From NCBI GenBank assembly GCA_938091995.1, contig CALKNZ010000038.1, positions 1 through 64,000 on the forward strand: DNA of 64,000 nucleotides, read 5' to 3'. Of the stretch, positions 28,140 through 37,864 are shown one piece after another. This stretch comes from an uncultured Luminiphilus sp. (GTDB lineage: Bacteria; Pseudomonadota; Gammaproteobacteria; Pseudomonadales; Halieaceae). Numbering within the stretch: the stretch's first letter is position 1; the number at the start of each line of letters is the position of its first letter. Made by a program: the position numbers and the translations under genes. Below the pieces are notes generated by a model, which saw only the letters and a list, made by a program, of their open reading frames with translations, did no database searches and was not told the origin of the DNA.

Positions 28140-31034
28140 ATGCAGACAGGCACAGAAACCGGAACCTCTACGCAAGCTGGCAGCGCAGCGCCAGTAACCG
28201 GGACAGAAAATACAGCGGCAGGGCGACTGCAAGCCACCGCTCCGGGCCAGCTTCGAGTGATCAAGCGTAATGGCACCGTAACCAGCTTTGAAGACAGTAA
28301 AATATCGGTGGCAATTACCAAGGCATTTTTAGCCGTTGAGGGCGGTACTGCAGCTGCCAGCAGTCGGATTCACGAGACCGTAGCAAAGTTGACCGAACAG
28401 GTGATTGCGACTTTTAAGCGTCGTATGCCATCCGGCGGCACCATTCATATTGAAGATATACAGGATCAGGTCGAGCTAGCGCTAATGCGGGCCGGCGAGC
28501 ACAAAATCGCCCGAGACTATGTCATTTACCGTGAAGAACGGGCTCGAGATCGTGCTGCAAAAGCGGCGCTATCGCCCGAATCACAGGCCGCAGCCAGCGG
28601 TATTAACGTGGTGATGCCCGACGGCAGCCGTGAGCCCCTAGATATAGAACGGGTGCGCACCATCGTATCAGAAGCCTGCGATGCGCTTGTTGACGTGAGT
28701 GAATCCGCGATCATCGATGAAGCCCTACGCAATCTATACGATGGCGTAACCGCAGAAGAAGTCAGCACTTCTTTGGTCATCACGGCCCGCACGATGATAG
28801 AGCAGGACCCCAACTACAGCTACGTCGCAGCACGCCTGCTACTCGACAATTTGCGGGCAGAATCTCTCAGTTACCTAGGCGTGGCCAAAAGCGCCACCCA
28901 GCAAGACATGACGCAGCTGTATAGCGAGGCTCTCAGTGCCTTCATTCAGCAAGGGGTAACACTCGAATTATTGTCTCCCGAGCTTCTCGAATTTGATTTA
29001 GCGGCTCTGGGGCAGGCATTGCTACCAGAACGCGATCTTCAGTTCAGTTACCTAGGACTACAGACCCTTTACGATCGCTACTTTATTCATGCCGATGAAG
29101 TACGCATAGAGTTACCGCAGGTCTTTTTCATGCGCGTTGCCATGGGTTTGTCGATTCGTGAAGACAACCCGAACGCCCGCGCCATTGAGTTCTATCAGCT
29201 TCTGTCCTCGTTCGATTACATGAGTTCCACACCCACGTTATTCAACTCGGGAACCTTACGTTCACAGTTATCGTCATGCTATCTCACCACCGTCCCCGAT
29301 GACTTATTTGGCATTTATGGCGCTATTCAGGATAACGCCATGCTGTCTAAATTTGCGGGTGGACTGGGTAACGATTGGACCCCGGTCAGGGCATTGGGCT
29401 CTTACATTAAGGGTACCAATGGTAAAAGCCAGGGCATCGTGCCGTTTTTAAAGGTCGTCAATGACACTGCTGTAGCGGTGAATCAGGGTGGCAAGCGCAA
29501 GGGGGCTGTGTGCGCTTATCTCGAAACTTGGCACCTTGATATCGAGGAGTTTTTAGAGCTTCGCAAAAATACCGGAGACGACCGACGCCGAACCCACGAC
29601 ATGAATACAGCCAACTGGATTCCAGACCTGTTCATGAAGCGCGTTTTCGAAGACGGCGACTGGACCCTGTTTTCGCCTAACGACGTACCAGACCTCCATG
29701 ATCTTTATGGCAGAGCCTTTGAAGAACGCTATGCGCAGTACGAGGCCATGGCAGCATCGGGTGAGATTCGCGTCCATAAAACGCTTAAAGCGCAGTCTGT
29801 ATGGCGAAAAATGCTCGGTATGATCTTTGAAACCGGCCACCCATGGGTGACCTTCAAAGATCCTTGCAACTTGCGATCGCCACAACAGCACGTCGGCGTG
29901 GTGCACTCATCTAATCTGTGTACAGAGATCACTCTGAACACCAGTGCAGACGAAATTGCAGTCTGTAATCTGGGTTCCGTTAACTTGCCCCAGCATATAG
30001 AAGACGGAAAACTCAATTTAAAGAAGTTGCGAGCCACGGTGCGAACCGCAATACGCATGCTCGATAACGTTATCGACATTAACTACTACTCTGTACCACA
30101 GGCAGAACAATCCAATATGCGGCATCGCCCGATCGGATTAGGGGTTATGGGCTTTCAGGATGCGCTTTATAAAATTGACGTGTCTTACGCGTCAGAAGGT
30201 GCCGTTAGTTTTGCTGACCAATCCATGGAGGCTGTGAGCTACTTCGCCATTGAAGCATCAAGTGAGCTGGCAGCTGAACGAGGCGCCTACTCAAGCTATG
30301 AGGGCTCGTTGTGGAGTCAGGGGATTTTCCCCCTCGATTCTCTAGACATTCTGGTGGAGCAGCGCGGTGCCGAATACATTGAGGTCAACCGTGATATGAC
30401 CTTTGATTGGCCAGAGCTAAAGGGACGAGTGGCAAAGCATGGTATGCGCAACTCAAACTGTATGGCCATAGCACCTACGGCCACCATTGCCAACATCACC
30501 GGTGTGTCCCAGTCAATTGAGCCCACCTACCAGAACCTATACGTCAAATCTAATCTGTCGGGGGAATTCACGGTTGTAAATCCCTACCTGGTTAGAGATC
30601 TAAAAGCTCGAGACCTGTGGGATAAGGTGATGGTCAATGACCTCAAATATTTTGACGGCTCTGTACAGTCCATCGATCGCATTCCCGATGACCTGAAAGC
30701 TAAATACTCTACGGCGTTTGAAGTTGAGCCTCGATGGCTGGTTGATAGCGCGAGCCGCCGTCAAAAATGGATTGATCAGGCTCAATCTTTAAATCTCTAC
30801 ATTAATAACGCCAGCGGCAAAAAGCTCGACGTTACTTACAGGATGGCTTGGTACAGCGGTCTTAAGACCACCTACTACCTCCGCAGTCTGGCTGCCACAG
30901 GCACTGAAAAGTCTACGATAGAATCCGGAAAACTCAATGCTGTGGCCTCGGGTGCCGCAGAGGCAACACCACAACCCGCACCTGTACCGCAAGCCTGCTC
31001 TCTGGACGATCCAGATTGTGAAGCCTGCCAATAA
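28140..31034 (+). CDS. nrdA: Ribonucleoside-diphosphate reductase class Ia, alpha subunit, two ATP-cones
   Basis: The catalytic subunit that makes deoxyribonucleotides. At 964 residues it is about 200 longer than E. coli NrdA (761). The extra length is N-terminal: a Thr/Ala-rich leader (1-35), an ATP-cone at about 37-135 (LRVIKRNGTVTSFEDSKISV) and a second, diverged ATP-cone at about 155-245 (NVVMPDGSREPLDIERVRTI). Pseudomonas aeruginosa NrdA has this same layout. Catalytic parts follow, including the SSCYLTTVPDD and NLCTEITLNTS regions, and the C-terminal redox pair in CEAC. It is 33 bases before nrdB and under DnaA and NrdR-type boxes. Confidence 0.97.
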   Translation: MQTGTETGTSTQAGSAAPVTGTENTAAGRLQATAPGQLRVIKRNGTVTSFEDSKISVAITKAFLAVEGGTAAASSRIHETVAKLTEQVIATFKRRMPSGGTIHIEDIQDQVELALMRAGEHKIARDYVIYREERARDRAAKAALSPESQAAASGINVVMPDGSREPLDIERVRTIVSEACDALVDVSESAIIDEALRNLYDGVTAEEVSTSLVITARTMIEQDPNYSYVAARLLLDNLRAESLSYLGVAKSATQQDMTQLYSEALSAFIQQGVTLELLSPELLEFDLAALGQALLPERDLQFSYLGLQTLYDRYFIHADEVRIELPQVFFMRVAMGLSIREDNPNARAIEFYQLLSSFDYMSSTPTLFNSGTLRSQLSSCYLTTVPDDLFGIYGAIQDNAMLSKFAGGLGNDWTPVRALGSYIKGTNGKSQGIVPFLKVVNDTAVAVNQGGKRKGAVCAYLETWHLDIEEFLELRKNTGDDRRRTHDMNTANWIPDLFMKRVFEDGDWTLFSPNDVPDLHDLYGRAFEERYAQYEAMAASGEIRVHKTLKAQSVWRKMLGMIFETGHPWVTFKDPCNLRSPQQHVGVVHSSNLCTEITLNTSADEIAVCNLGSVNLPQHIEDGKLNLKKLRATVRTAIRMLDNVIDINYYSVPQAEQSNMRHRPIGLGVMGFQDALYKIDVSYASEGAVSFADQSMEAVSYFAIEASSELAAERGAYSSYEGSLWSQGIFPLDSLDILVEQRGAEYIEVNRDMTFDWPELKGRVAKHGMRNSNCMAIAPTATIANITGVSQSIEPTYQNLYVKSNLSGEFTVVNPYLVRDLKARDLWDKVMVNDLKYFDGSVQSIDRIPDDLKAKYSTAFEVEPRWLVDSASRRQKWIDQAQSLNLYINNASGKKLDVTYRMAWYSGLKTTYYLRSLAATGTEKSTIESGKLNAVASGAAEATPQPAPVPQACSLDDPDCEACQ

Positions 31035-31067
31035 TCTCAAACCACGTTGAACTGAGGAGACAATACG

Positions 31068-32327
31068 ATGCTCAGCTGGGAAGAATACAATACCGATGAA
31101 GCTATAGCCCCGAGTGCACCCGTTGTGCAGCCTGAGGTGATAGAAGAACGCGTCGCAAAGGCACCAGAACTGGTCGCGGCAAACTACAACCAAGGCGTCG
31201 CCGCCGATGCTGAAGCCGCCGCGATAATGGCTGACAATGTCAACAAGGCCAAGGGCTCTATTGAACAGATCGATGTCGCACCCGGCCTTGAAGAGCTAGA
31301 AATGGGCGCCGCACGGGTCAGCGTCGATGAAAAAGCCATGATTAACTGTCGAGCTGACCTCAATCAGCTTGTTCCGTTCAAATATGACTGGGCATGGCAA
31401 AAATACATTGATGGCTGCGCAAACCACTGGATGCCTCAAGAGGTCAACATGACCGCAGACGTGGCAACTTGGAAAGACCCCGAAGGTCTCTCTGACGATG
31501 AGCGTCGTATCATCATGCGTTCTTTGGGATATTTCTCAACCGCAGACTCTCTGGTCGCCAACAACCTCGTGCTAGCGATATACCGGCTTATCACCAATCC
31601 AGAGTGCCGTCAGTACCTGCTGCGACAAGCCTTTGAAGAGGCCATTCATACCCATGCCTATCAGTATTGCATTGAGTCCTTGGGCATGGACGAAGGTGAA
31701 GTCTTCAACATGTACCGAGAAGTGCCGTCTGTCGCGGCAAAGGCCACGTGGAGCTTGGGTAAAACTCACAGCCTGTCAGATCCTAATTTCCGAACCGGTA
31801 CCCTGGAAACTGATCAGGAACTGCTGCGCAATCTGATCGGTTTTTATTGCGTGACCGAAGGTATCTTCTTCTACTGTGGCTTTACTCAAATTCTGTCTAT
31901 GGGCCGACGTAATAAAATGACGGGAGTTGCCGAGCAGTTTCAGTACATTCTGCGAGATGAGTCGATGCACCTGAACTTTGGCATTGACGTCATCAACCAG
32001 ATTAAGCTGGAAAATCCTCTGCTATGGACGCCAGAGTTTCAGCAGGAAGCAATACAGATGATTTTGGAAGGCACTGAACTCGAGATTGCCTATGCCAGAG
32101 ACACAATGCCCAGAGGTGTATTGGGTATGAACGCATCTATGATGGAGGAGTATCTCCAGTTCATCTGTAATCGCCGTCTAAATCAGGTGGGGTTACCCGA
32201 ACAGTTTCCCGGCGCTCAAAATCCATTTCCATGGATGTCAGAGATTATGGATCTGCGCAAAGAAAAGAATTTCTTTGAAACCCGGGTCATTGAGTATCAA
32301 ACAGGTGGAGCACTTACCTGGGATTAA
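31068..32327 (+). CDS. nrdB: Ribonucleoside-diphosphate reductase class Ia, beta subunit
   Basis: This subunit holds the diiron-tyrosyl radical cofactor. The 419 residues carry the ferritin-like metal ligands in [12 protein letters not shown] and [10 protein letters not shown]. The first 75 residues are an Ala/Glu-rich extension not found in E. coli NrdB (376 residues). AGGAG precedes the ATG. It is in an operon with nrdA and ends in a strong terminator. Confidence 0.97.
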   Translation: MLSWEEYNTDEAIAPSAPVVQPEVIEERVAKAPELVAANYNQGVAADAEAAAIMADNVNKAKGSIEQIDVAPGLEELEMGAARVSVDEKAMINCRADLNQLVPFKYDWAWQKYIDGCANHWMPQEVNMTADVATWKDPEGLSDDERRIIMRSLGYFSTADSLVANNLVLAIYRLITNPECRQYLLRQAFEEAIHTHAYQYCIESLGMDEGEVFNMYREVPSVAAKATWSLGKTHSLSDPNFRTGTLETDQELLRNLIGFYCVTEGIFFYCGFTQILSMGRRNKMTGVAEQFQYILRDESMHLNFGIDVINQIKLENPLLWTPEFQQEAIQMILEGTELEIAYARDTMPRGVLGMNASMMEEYLQFICNRRLNQVGLPEQFPGAQNPFPWMSEIMDLRKEKNFFETRVIEYQTGGALTWD

Positions 32328-32384
32328 GGTCCGATTAGCTTTCACCCAGGGCGATATCTTTCGTCCGTGAAAGCAAAGACTAAC

Positions 32385-32419
32385 AAAACCCCCTCGAACA
32401 TGACTCAGGGGGTTTTTTT
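32385..32419 (+). terminator. Intrinsic terminator of nrdAB
   Basis: AAAACCCCCT and AGGGGGTTTT arms around a 15-base loop, with a run of seven T, 57 bases after nrdB. A textbook Rho-independent terminator. The remaining bases to 32605 hold nothing recognisable. Confidence 0.88.
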
Positions 32420-32605
32420 ATGGGCGATAGGGTCTCTGCGAGCCCGTATTGGCAGGTCATGGCCATCTCACCATCCGGAGATCGGCACTGCCAGACGACG
32501 AGAGATGAAAAGGTGGCCACAGGCACGTTTTACCCGATCTAAGACAACACCCTGCGTCTGGGCACTGTCAGATGTACACCGGCGCACCGCGCTCATGTTG
32601 TGGCA

Positions 32606-34726
32606 CTAACCCTTGCTCGAGCCTGCACTAGAACCCGTGCTGGGCAGATCAAATTGGTAGCGTGGTAGGGAATCGAGAATGGCCCGACCGTAACGACGGG
32701 TCAATAAACGCCGATCAAGCAGAGTAATGCGGCCACGATCCTCCTCGGTACGTAACAGGCGACCACTGGCCTGCACCAGACGCAGTGCCGCATCAGGTAC
32801 GCTGATTTCCATAAACGCGTTACGTCCCAGCGCCTCGAGTAGCTCCGCGTGGGCCGCCTCTCTGGGGTTATCAGGGACAGAGAAGGGGAGCTTGGCAATG
32901 ACAACGTGATCGCAATAAGCGCCCGGCAAATCAATACCTTCGGCAAAACTCGCTAGACCCATAATAAGACTGCGGCGTCCTTCATCGATATTTTCCCGAT
33001 GCCGCTCGAGCAGTCTCGATTTGCTCAAACTGTCCTGAACCAAAATTTCATGATCAAGGGTCCCCGATAATCCGGCGACCACCGCCTCCATCTGGCGCCG
33101 AGAGCTAAAGAGCATGAGAACACCCATATCTTGGTTGATCAAATCGGGCACTAAAGAAATAATCTCTTCGGTATGAGCCTCACTATCCCCGGGGTCACTG
33201 GTTAAATTCGGTATTGCAAAAACCCCTTGCTGAGGGTCAAAAGGACTCTCAACACGCTTGTAGAGTGCCTCCTCGGGTAATCCGGTCATGGACCGCAATC
33301 GATCAAAACTCCCCAGTGCTGACAAAGTTGCCGAGGTCATCACCACACCCGCTGCTCGAGACCAAAGATGCTCATGCAGTAAGTCTCGCGCAAGCACCGG
33401 ACTCGCCATAAAAATAACACCATCACCATTTCTTGACGCCGCTTTTAACCAGCGCGCCCAAGGCTCATCTAAATCGGGTAACTCTGCACTCTTGTAGGAA
33501 TGCCAGAGCTCCAGCTGACCCTCTGCTCGTGCTACCAGGGCTTGAACGCTACCCATCCAGGCGTCAACTGTGTCACGTAGCTGCACCTCAGCTTCCTCGC
33601 GACGGTTATCCAACATCAATTCAAGCCGCTGCGCCAAATCTAACTGCCGCCGCCAAACATTCACCAGCGCCCCGGCGTGTTCGCGCAAAGCGTCGGGAAT
33701 AATGCCTTGAGGAAATCGATACTCATCTGACTGTTCAGCATGCTGCTCTAGGTAGGCTTCTCCCCAGATGGCAACGTCGTCATTGAGCTGGGTTAGGTCG
33801 GCCAGTACCCCTTGAAGCTCTTCCAGAAGACCAGTCTGACCGATGAATTCAGATAAGGGATCGTGCTGAGCCACTAGCCACTGAGCGGTTTCTCGCAGCG
33901 CCTGGCGAGTCGAGGGACTTCTAGAGAGCAAGGTAAACTGATCTAGGCATTTATCCGCCAGCTGGTGCCCCTCATCAAAGATGAAGATACAGTCCTCCGG
34001 TGGTGGCAAAATAGCGCCGCCCCCAAATTTTAGGTCCGCCAACACCAAGTTATGGTTAGCGACCACAACATCCGCCTCCTGAAGACCTTCTCTAGCTTTA
34101 AAAAAAGGGCATTGCTGAACAAAACTACACCGGCGGCCGCTACACTGAACCGCGTCAGTGGTCACCATACGTCGTATCGAGTCCTCTACAGCGCCGGGCC
34201 AACGATCGAGATCGCCGTCCCAACTGCTTCCTGCCATAGCCTCAACCATTGATTCCATGACTGGCATGGCATCTTCAACGGCAAGATCAGCGACCTCGTC
34301 AGGGTACAGCGGGATCAAAGCGGGCACGATAGCACCCGCAAGATGATGATCAATCTTCTGAAGGCAAACATAACGACCCCTGCCTTTAGCGAGGCTTACC
34401 TGAAAATTCAGTCCACTATGATTGAGAATATCGGGCAGATCCCGGTAAATCAGTTGCTCCTGCAGCGCGACGGTGGCGGTGGCGATCACCAATGTTTTAT
34501 TTCTCGCACTCGCCACCGGCAGGGCTGCAACGGTATAAGCAATGGTCTTTCCTGTGCCGGTTCCTGCTTCAACGACCGCGATAGGCTGGGGCAAATCTGG
34601 ATCCCCCAAGGCATTAGCGACCTCTGCAATCATCTGCCGTTGTCCCCAGCGCGGTTTTAGATCCCGCTGCTCAACGAGGGTTTGGTAGGCATCACGAATA
34701 CGTTCCTTAATTGTGTCGGGTAGCAA
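32606..34726 (-). CDS. dinG: DinG-family ATP-dependent DNA helicase
   Basis: A superfamily 2, XPD-like 5'-3' helicase with an iron-sulfur cluster, acting on R-loops and forked DNA. The 706 residues match E. coli DinG (716). Walker A is AGTGTGKT (about 54-61), the cluster cysteines lie in YVCLQK and in VQCSGRRCSFVQQCPFF, and the DEAH-type box is FIFDEGHQLAD. The C-terminal helicase block includes LIMGLASFAEGIDLPG and QASGRLLRTEEDRG. It begins one base after the upstream acyltransferase stop. No LexA box can be assigned because the promoter would lie upstream of the acyltransferase. Confidence 0.93.
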   Translation of the reverse strand: MLPDTIKERIRDAYQTLVEQRDLKPRWGQRQMIAEVANALGDPDLPQPIAVVEAGTGTGKTIAYTVAALPVASARNKTLVIATATVALQEQLIYRDLPDILNHSGLNFQVSLAKGRGRYVCLQKIDHHLAGAIVPALIPLYPDEVADLAVEDAMPVMESMVEAMAGSSWDGDLDRWPGAVEDSIRRMVTTDAVQCSGRRCSFVQQCPFFKAREGLQEADVVVANHNLVLADLKFGGGAILPPPEDCIFIFDEGHQLADKCLDQFTLLSRSPSTRQALRETAQWLVAQHDPLSEFIGQTGLLEELQGVLADLTQLNDDVAIWGEAYLEQHAEQSDEYRFPQGIIPDALREHAGALVNVWRRQLDLAQRLELMLDNRREEAEVQLRDTVDAWMGSVQALVARAEGQLELWHSYKSAELPDLDEPWARWLKAASRNGDGVIFMASPVLARDLLHEHLWSRAAGVVMTSATLSALGSFDRLRSMTGLPEEALYKRVESPFDPQQGVFAIPNLTSDPGDSEAHTEEIISLVPDLINQDMGVLMLFSSRRQMEAVVAGLSGTLDHEILVQDSLSKSRLLERHRENIDEGRRSLIMGLASFAEGIDLPGAYCDHVVIAKLPFSVPDNPREAAHAELLEALGRNAFMEISVPDAALRLVQASGRLLRTEEDRGRITLLDRRLLTRRYGRAILDSLPRYQFDLPSTGSSAGSSKG

Positions 34727-35860
34727 TCAAAGCTCCCCAAGAGCGCGACGCAATGGATTGGCATACATGGCCAAGGCCAAAGGTCTATGTGATGCTGGCA
34801 TAGCATTTATCCTAGCCACAAATGCCTCCCTAGAAATCGTGCCCGGGTAGATGGTTACCTCGGGTACCCTGTCTGTCTGTTCCAGCTCTTGCCAAGCCCA
34901 CAGCGCGGTCTCAAAAAGCCGATATCGACACCGAATGTGCATATCTATGGCCTCCACCACAGCATTAACATCCAAATGTTCCACTGAGAGCGGCTCGCCA
35001 AAGCTCAAATGCACGCACCCTTTCTGTCCGGTTATGCCCTGACCGATAGACAGGACATCCTCTTGCTCTGATTTCACATAACCTGCGCCTGCTGCCAGCT
35101 CAGCAGCTTTAGCGGCATCGCAAGGATCAAGCTCATAAGCAATAGCTACGGGTACAATTTTTAATGTTGGCAAAACATCGGCAATCGTTTCTGTTTGCCG
35201 ATCTCGGGCCAAGGACAGCATTTTAATGACCGCGGGCTCGGTAGTGTCGATGCCATCTTTCGCCCTACCCTCGCGCTGTGCTATCCAAACCGGACCCTGA
35301 TTATTGGTTACCATGGCACGAATAAATCCAGCCAGTTGTCGAGAAGCTGCCAACAGCTCTCGAGGACCTGAAAGGGCCCGTTTTACGATAAAGCTCTTAT
35401 TGAGACGCATCAAATCCGCGACCCAGCGCTCTTTTAAAAGGTTGTCGCCTATCGCAATCGTCAAGGTTCGATGCCCTGCCTCATATAAAATTTGATTCGT
35501 CAGCGCAGGATCCAAAGTAATGTCGCGATGATTGCTCACAAATAACCAGGACTCCGCCGAATCAAGCCCGTCCAAACCATCAGAACTTAGGCGCGCTGTG
35601 CGAATCACCATATTGGCCAATAGTGGCCTTAGCTGAATTTGCACATCATCAACCGTCATTAATGGTTTAAAGCGGTACCCCAGCCACATCTTTACCAAGG
35701 CACGGGCGAACCAGGGGACAAACCGATATAAAGGCCCCAGCTTCCATTCAGCCAGTGTATTAATCAGGCCTGCCTCACTTCGAAGCCTGTCTAAAACATG
35801 CGAAACTTCTTCATCGCGATACGGGCGAATATCAGAGTAGGGATCATTGTCCGCTTTCAT
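34727..35860 (-). CDS. Glycerophosphate acyltransferase-like (PlsC/PlsB superfamily) protein
   Basis: A 377-residue protein with the acyltransferase catalytic block SNHRDITLDPAL (His and Asp pair), then SFIVKRALSGPRELLAASRQL and WIAQREGRAKDG, which are typical substrate-binding blocks. It is probably membrane-associated and acylates a glycerophosphate or lysophospholipid, but the motif spacing (HRDxxxD) differs from PlsC's HX4D and the acceptor is unknown. It abuts the dinG gene directly, so both are expected in one transcript. It is divergent from a small membrane-protein gene. Confidence 0.8.
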   Translation of the reverse strand: MKADNDPYSDIRPYRDEEVSHVLDRLRSEAGLINTLAEWKLGPLYRFVPWFARALVKMWLGYRFKPLMTVDDVQIQLRPLLANMVIRTARLSSDGLDGLDSAESWLFVSNHRDITLDPALTNQILYEAGHRTLTIAIGDNLLKERWVADLMRLNKSFIVKRALSGPRELLAASRQLAGFIRAMVTNNQGPVWIAQREGRAKDGIDTTEPAVIKMLSLARDRQTETIADVLPTLKIVPVAIAYELDPCDAAKAAELAAGAGYVKSEQEDVLSIGQGITGQKGCVHLSFGEPLSVEHLDVNAVVEAIDMHIRCRYRLFETALWAWQELEQTDRVPEVTIYPGTISREAFVARINAMPASHRPLALAMYANPLRRALGEL

Positions 35861-35980
35861 CGTCGTTATCGTGCCCTTTTTTTATCGATGGTGTGCCGGT
35901 TTTGGCATTCTACCCCGCCCCAAAGCCGCCGGTTTCTGATAATCTCCGTCGCCGTTGACATTGACTACCGAGAAATTGAA

Positions 35981-36205
35981 ATGGACGCTTCAAGCGCGCT
36001 TTTAATGAGCCTAGGGGCAGTAGCCCTGTTAATTAGTTGGATTTTGTTACTCATCGTCTCTTGGAAAGAAGACTACGCGTGGGGCCTATTTTCGCTGCTT
36101 TTACCCCCTGCCGGCTACACTTATGGGCTATTTCGCCTAGATAAAGCCGGTCAAAGCCTTCTCTTGGCGGTTTTAGGCTGGGTGCTCATCTACTTAGGTT
36201 GGTAA
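35981..36205 (+). CDS. Small membrane protein, unknown function
   Basis: A 74-residue protein with two membrane segments: about 7-25 (LMSLGAVALLISWILLLIV) and about 54-73 (SLLLAVLGWVLIYLGW), joined by a stretch with KEDYAWGLFSLLLPPAGYTYGLFRLDKAG. The frame is open further upstream to 35798, but that part overlaps the divergent acyltransferase gene and is not hydrophobic or family-like, so the ATG at 35981 is preferred. I do not recognise a named family. Confidence 0.6.
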   Translation: MDASSALLMSLGAVALLISWILLLIVSWKEDYAWGLFSLLLPPAGYTYGLFRLDKAGQSLLLAVLGWVLIYLGW

Positions 36206-36266
36206 GCACCATCAAGTTCGGTCTACGGGGTTCGACGAAGTGCTCAGCATTACCGCCAAATCCACA

Positions 36267-36295
36267 TTGACAGCCGCCCTTGGTTTACGGACAAT
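36267..36295 (+). promoter_or_regulatory. Promoter of rpsT
   Basis: TTGACA (36267-36272), a 17-base spacer and GACAAT (36290-36295) predict a start near 36302, giving a leader of about 32 bases before the TTG at 36334. Confidence 0.6.
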
Positions 36296-36333
36296 TCGCC
36301 GCTCTTTTTCTGACCCTTCCTTGGAGAGTCCCT

Positions 36334-36603
36334 TTGGCTAATTCACCACAAGCCCGCAAGCGCGCCCGTCAAAATGATAAGCGCAGAGCCCGTAATTCCA
36401 GTTTTCGTTCACTGGTTCGCACTAAGATCAAGCACGTGATCGCAGCAATTGACACTGGAGACTTCGAAGCGTCTTCCGCAGCTTATGCTTCAGCGGTGCC
36501 CGTAATCGACAAGATGGTGACCAAGGGCATCATGGAAAAAAATAAAGCAGCGCGACATAAGAGCCGACTGAATGCCAAAGTCAAGGCTCTAGCAGCTGCC
36601 TGA
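36334..36603 (+). CDS. rpsT: 30S ribosomal protein S20 (UUG start)
   Basis: S20 binds 16S rRNA early in 30S assembly. The TTG at 36334 gives the canonical N-terminus ANSPQARKRARQNDKRR after Met and an 89-residue protein (E. coli 87). GGAGAG lies 6-12 bases upstream. The open frame to 36280 is ruled out because those residues are hydrophobic and unlike S20. E. coli rpsT also uses UUG, which is part of its translational autocontrol, so conservation of the weak start is notable. It is convergent with the PHA-system gene, only 3 bases apart. Confidence 0.96.
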   Translation: MANSPQARKRARQNDKRRARNSSFRSLVRTKIKHVIAAIDTGDFEASSAAYASAVPVIDKMVTKGIMEKNKAARHKSRLNAKVKALAAA

Positions 36604-36606
36604 CCC

Positions 36607-36885
36607 TTAAGGCGCGGCTAACCGTGCCTCAAGGTGTTCATGTATCGCCTGCTCGAGCTGCCGCTTAAAAGGCCGCGCTAACAGCCCTAGGCTTATAGAG
36701 CCCTCGGCCAATTCGGGGGATACCGATACGGTACCTTTGTATCCACGCCCCTCGAAGGTCAGTTGATCTCCCGTAGCAACAACATCCGCGCCCAATTCCT
36801 GTAGAAAAGCGGAAAGGTCATCAAGTGCGGAGGCACGGTCCTGATCAGAGAGCTGATGGTGTCGGCTAATTTCAATTTTACTCAT
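36607..36885 (-). CDS. Polyhydroxyalkanoic acid system family protein
   Basis: A 92-residue protein that fits the PHA_gran_rgn/TIGR02610 family: an N-terminal MSKIEISRHHQLS, a central GDQLTFEGRGYKGTVSVSPE and an amphipathic C-terminal helix FKRQLEQAIHEHLEARL. Members are linked to polyhydroxyalkanoate loci, but the function is unproven. A phasin-like gene lies at 44971. PHA synthase is not in the window. Confidence 0.75.
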   Translation of the reverse strand: MSKIEISRHHQLSDQDRASALDDLSAFLQELGADVVATGDQLTFEGRGYKGTVSVSPELAEGSISLGLLARPFKRQLEQAIHEHLEARLAAP

Positions 36886-36963
36886 ATATCTGTCTCCGGT
36901 ATCTGCAACAAGCCCTTGCCCGTCGGTTGGAGTCTCCTCTGTGCATAGCCATCCTCAATTAGC

Positions 36964-37827
36964 ATGAACCCATACGATTCAAGCCTACGATTCCTGTTTG
37001 ACAATGCTGATATACGCGGCGAATGCGTCGTACTCAGTAATGCCCTCAATGAAATGACTTCGGTCCATAGTTACAGCAACAGCATCAAACAGCTGTTAGG
37101 CGAATTTGCAGCGGCCGCAGTGTTAATCAGCAACAACCTAAAGTATCAAGGCAAAATAGTACTTCAAGCTCGAGCCACGGGTCCGCTAGAACTCATCATG
37201 GTGGAATGTACCAGTGATTTACAGATCCGCGGTATCGCTAGAGGTAATCTCGATACTGAGTCGGCAGCCCCACTCGATTTATTGGTCGACGGACAACTCG
37301 CTATCACCATAGAACGTAACGGAGGGCAGCGTTATCAAGGCATTGTGGCCCTAGAATCAAATATCCTTGCGGAAGCTTTAGAAAATTACTTCCTCCAAAG
37401 TGAACAACTTCACACTCGTTTTTGGCTATCAGCTCAGCAAGGCCGCGCTGCCGGCATGATGCTGCAGCAGCTACCCGCACAGCTGCAGCAACAACCCAAT
37501 GCACGACAAGACCAATGGCAAACTGCTTGCATCCTTGCAGAAACCGTGACGCCCAGCGAATTGGTCGAACTGACTCCGTCTGTCATGTTGCACCGCCTCT
37601 TTCATGAGACACCCGTGCGTATATTCCAGCCCGCTACCGTCACTTTCTGCTGCTCCTGCTCCCGTGAGCGCAGCCTCAACGCCCTCTCACTACTTCCCGA
37701 GACCGAACAAGTCGATCTACTTACGGATGAGGGCGCGATTACCCTACATTGTGATATGTGTGGAACCGACTACCGCTTCGTCCAATCGGATATTCCTGCG
37801 CTCGCAGAAAATGGGCGCGTGCATTAG
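36964..37827 (+). CDS. hslO: Redox-regulated chaperone Hsp33
   Basis: A holdase switched on by oxidation of a zinc centre. The 287 residues have the N-terminal chaperone core ([15 protein letters not shown]) and the C-terminal zinc ligands as C229-x-C231 and C263-x-x-C266 ([15 protein letters not shown]), standard for Hsp33. It is followed 37 bases later by pckA, the same order found in E. coli and Pseudomonas relatives. Confidence 0.96.
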   Translation: MNPYDSSLRFLFDNADIRGECVVLSNALNEMTSVHSYSNSIKQLLGEFAAAAVLISNNLKYQGKIVLQARATGPLELIMVECTSDLQIRGIARGNLDTESAAPLDLLVDGQLAITIERNGGQRYQGIVALESNILAEALENYFLQSEQLHTRFWLSAQQGRAAGMMLQQLPAQLQQQPNARQDQWQTACILAETVTPSELVELTPSVMLHRLFHETPVRIFQPATVTFCCSCSRERSLNALSLLPETEQVDLLTDEGAITLHCDMCGTDYRFVQSDIPALAENGRVH

Positions 37828-37864
37828 ACTTAGTCCCCCAAAACTTGCTCCCAGCCAGCTACGG

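Noticed and set aside
32367-32609. 80-codon open frame after nrdB
   Set aside because: It runs through the nrdAB terminator and has no coding features.
36280-36333. Longer N-terminus for S20
   Set aside because: It would start inside the likely -35/-10 spacer of the rpsT promoter and adds hydrophobic residues not found in S20.
37604-37864. Longer N-terminus for PckA
   Set aside because: The stretch lies inside hslO in another frame and does not resemble PckA.
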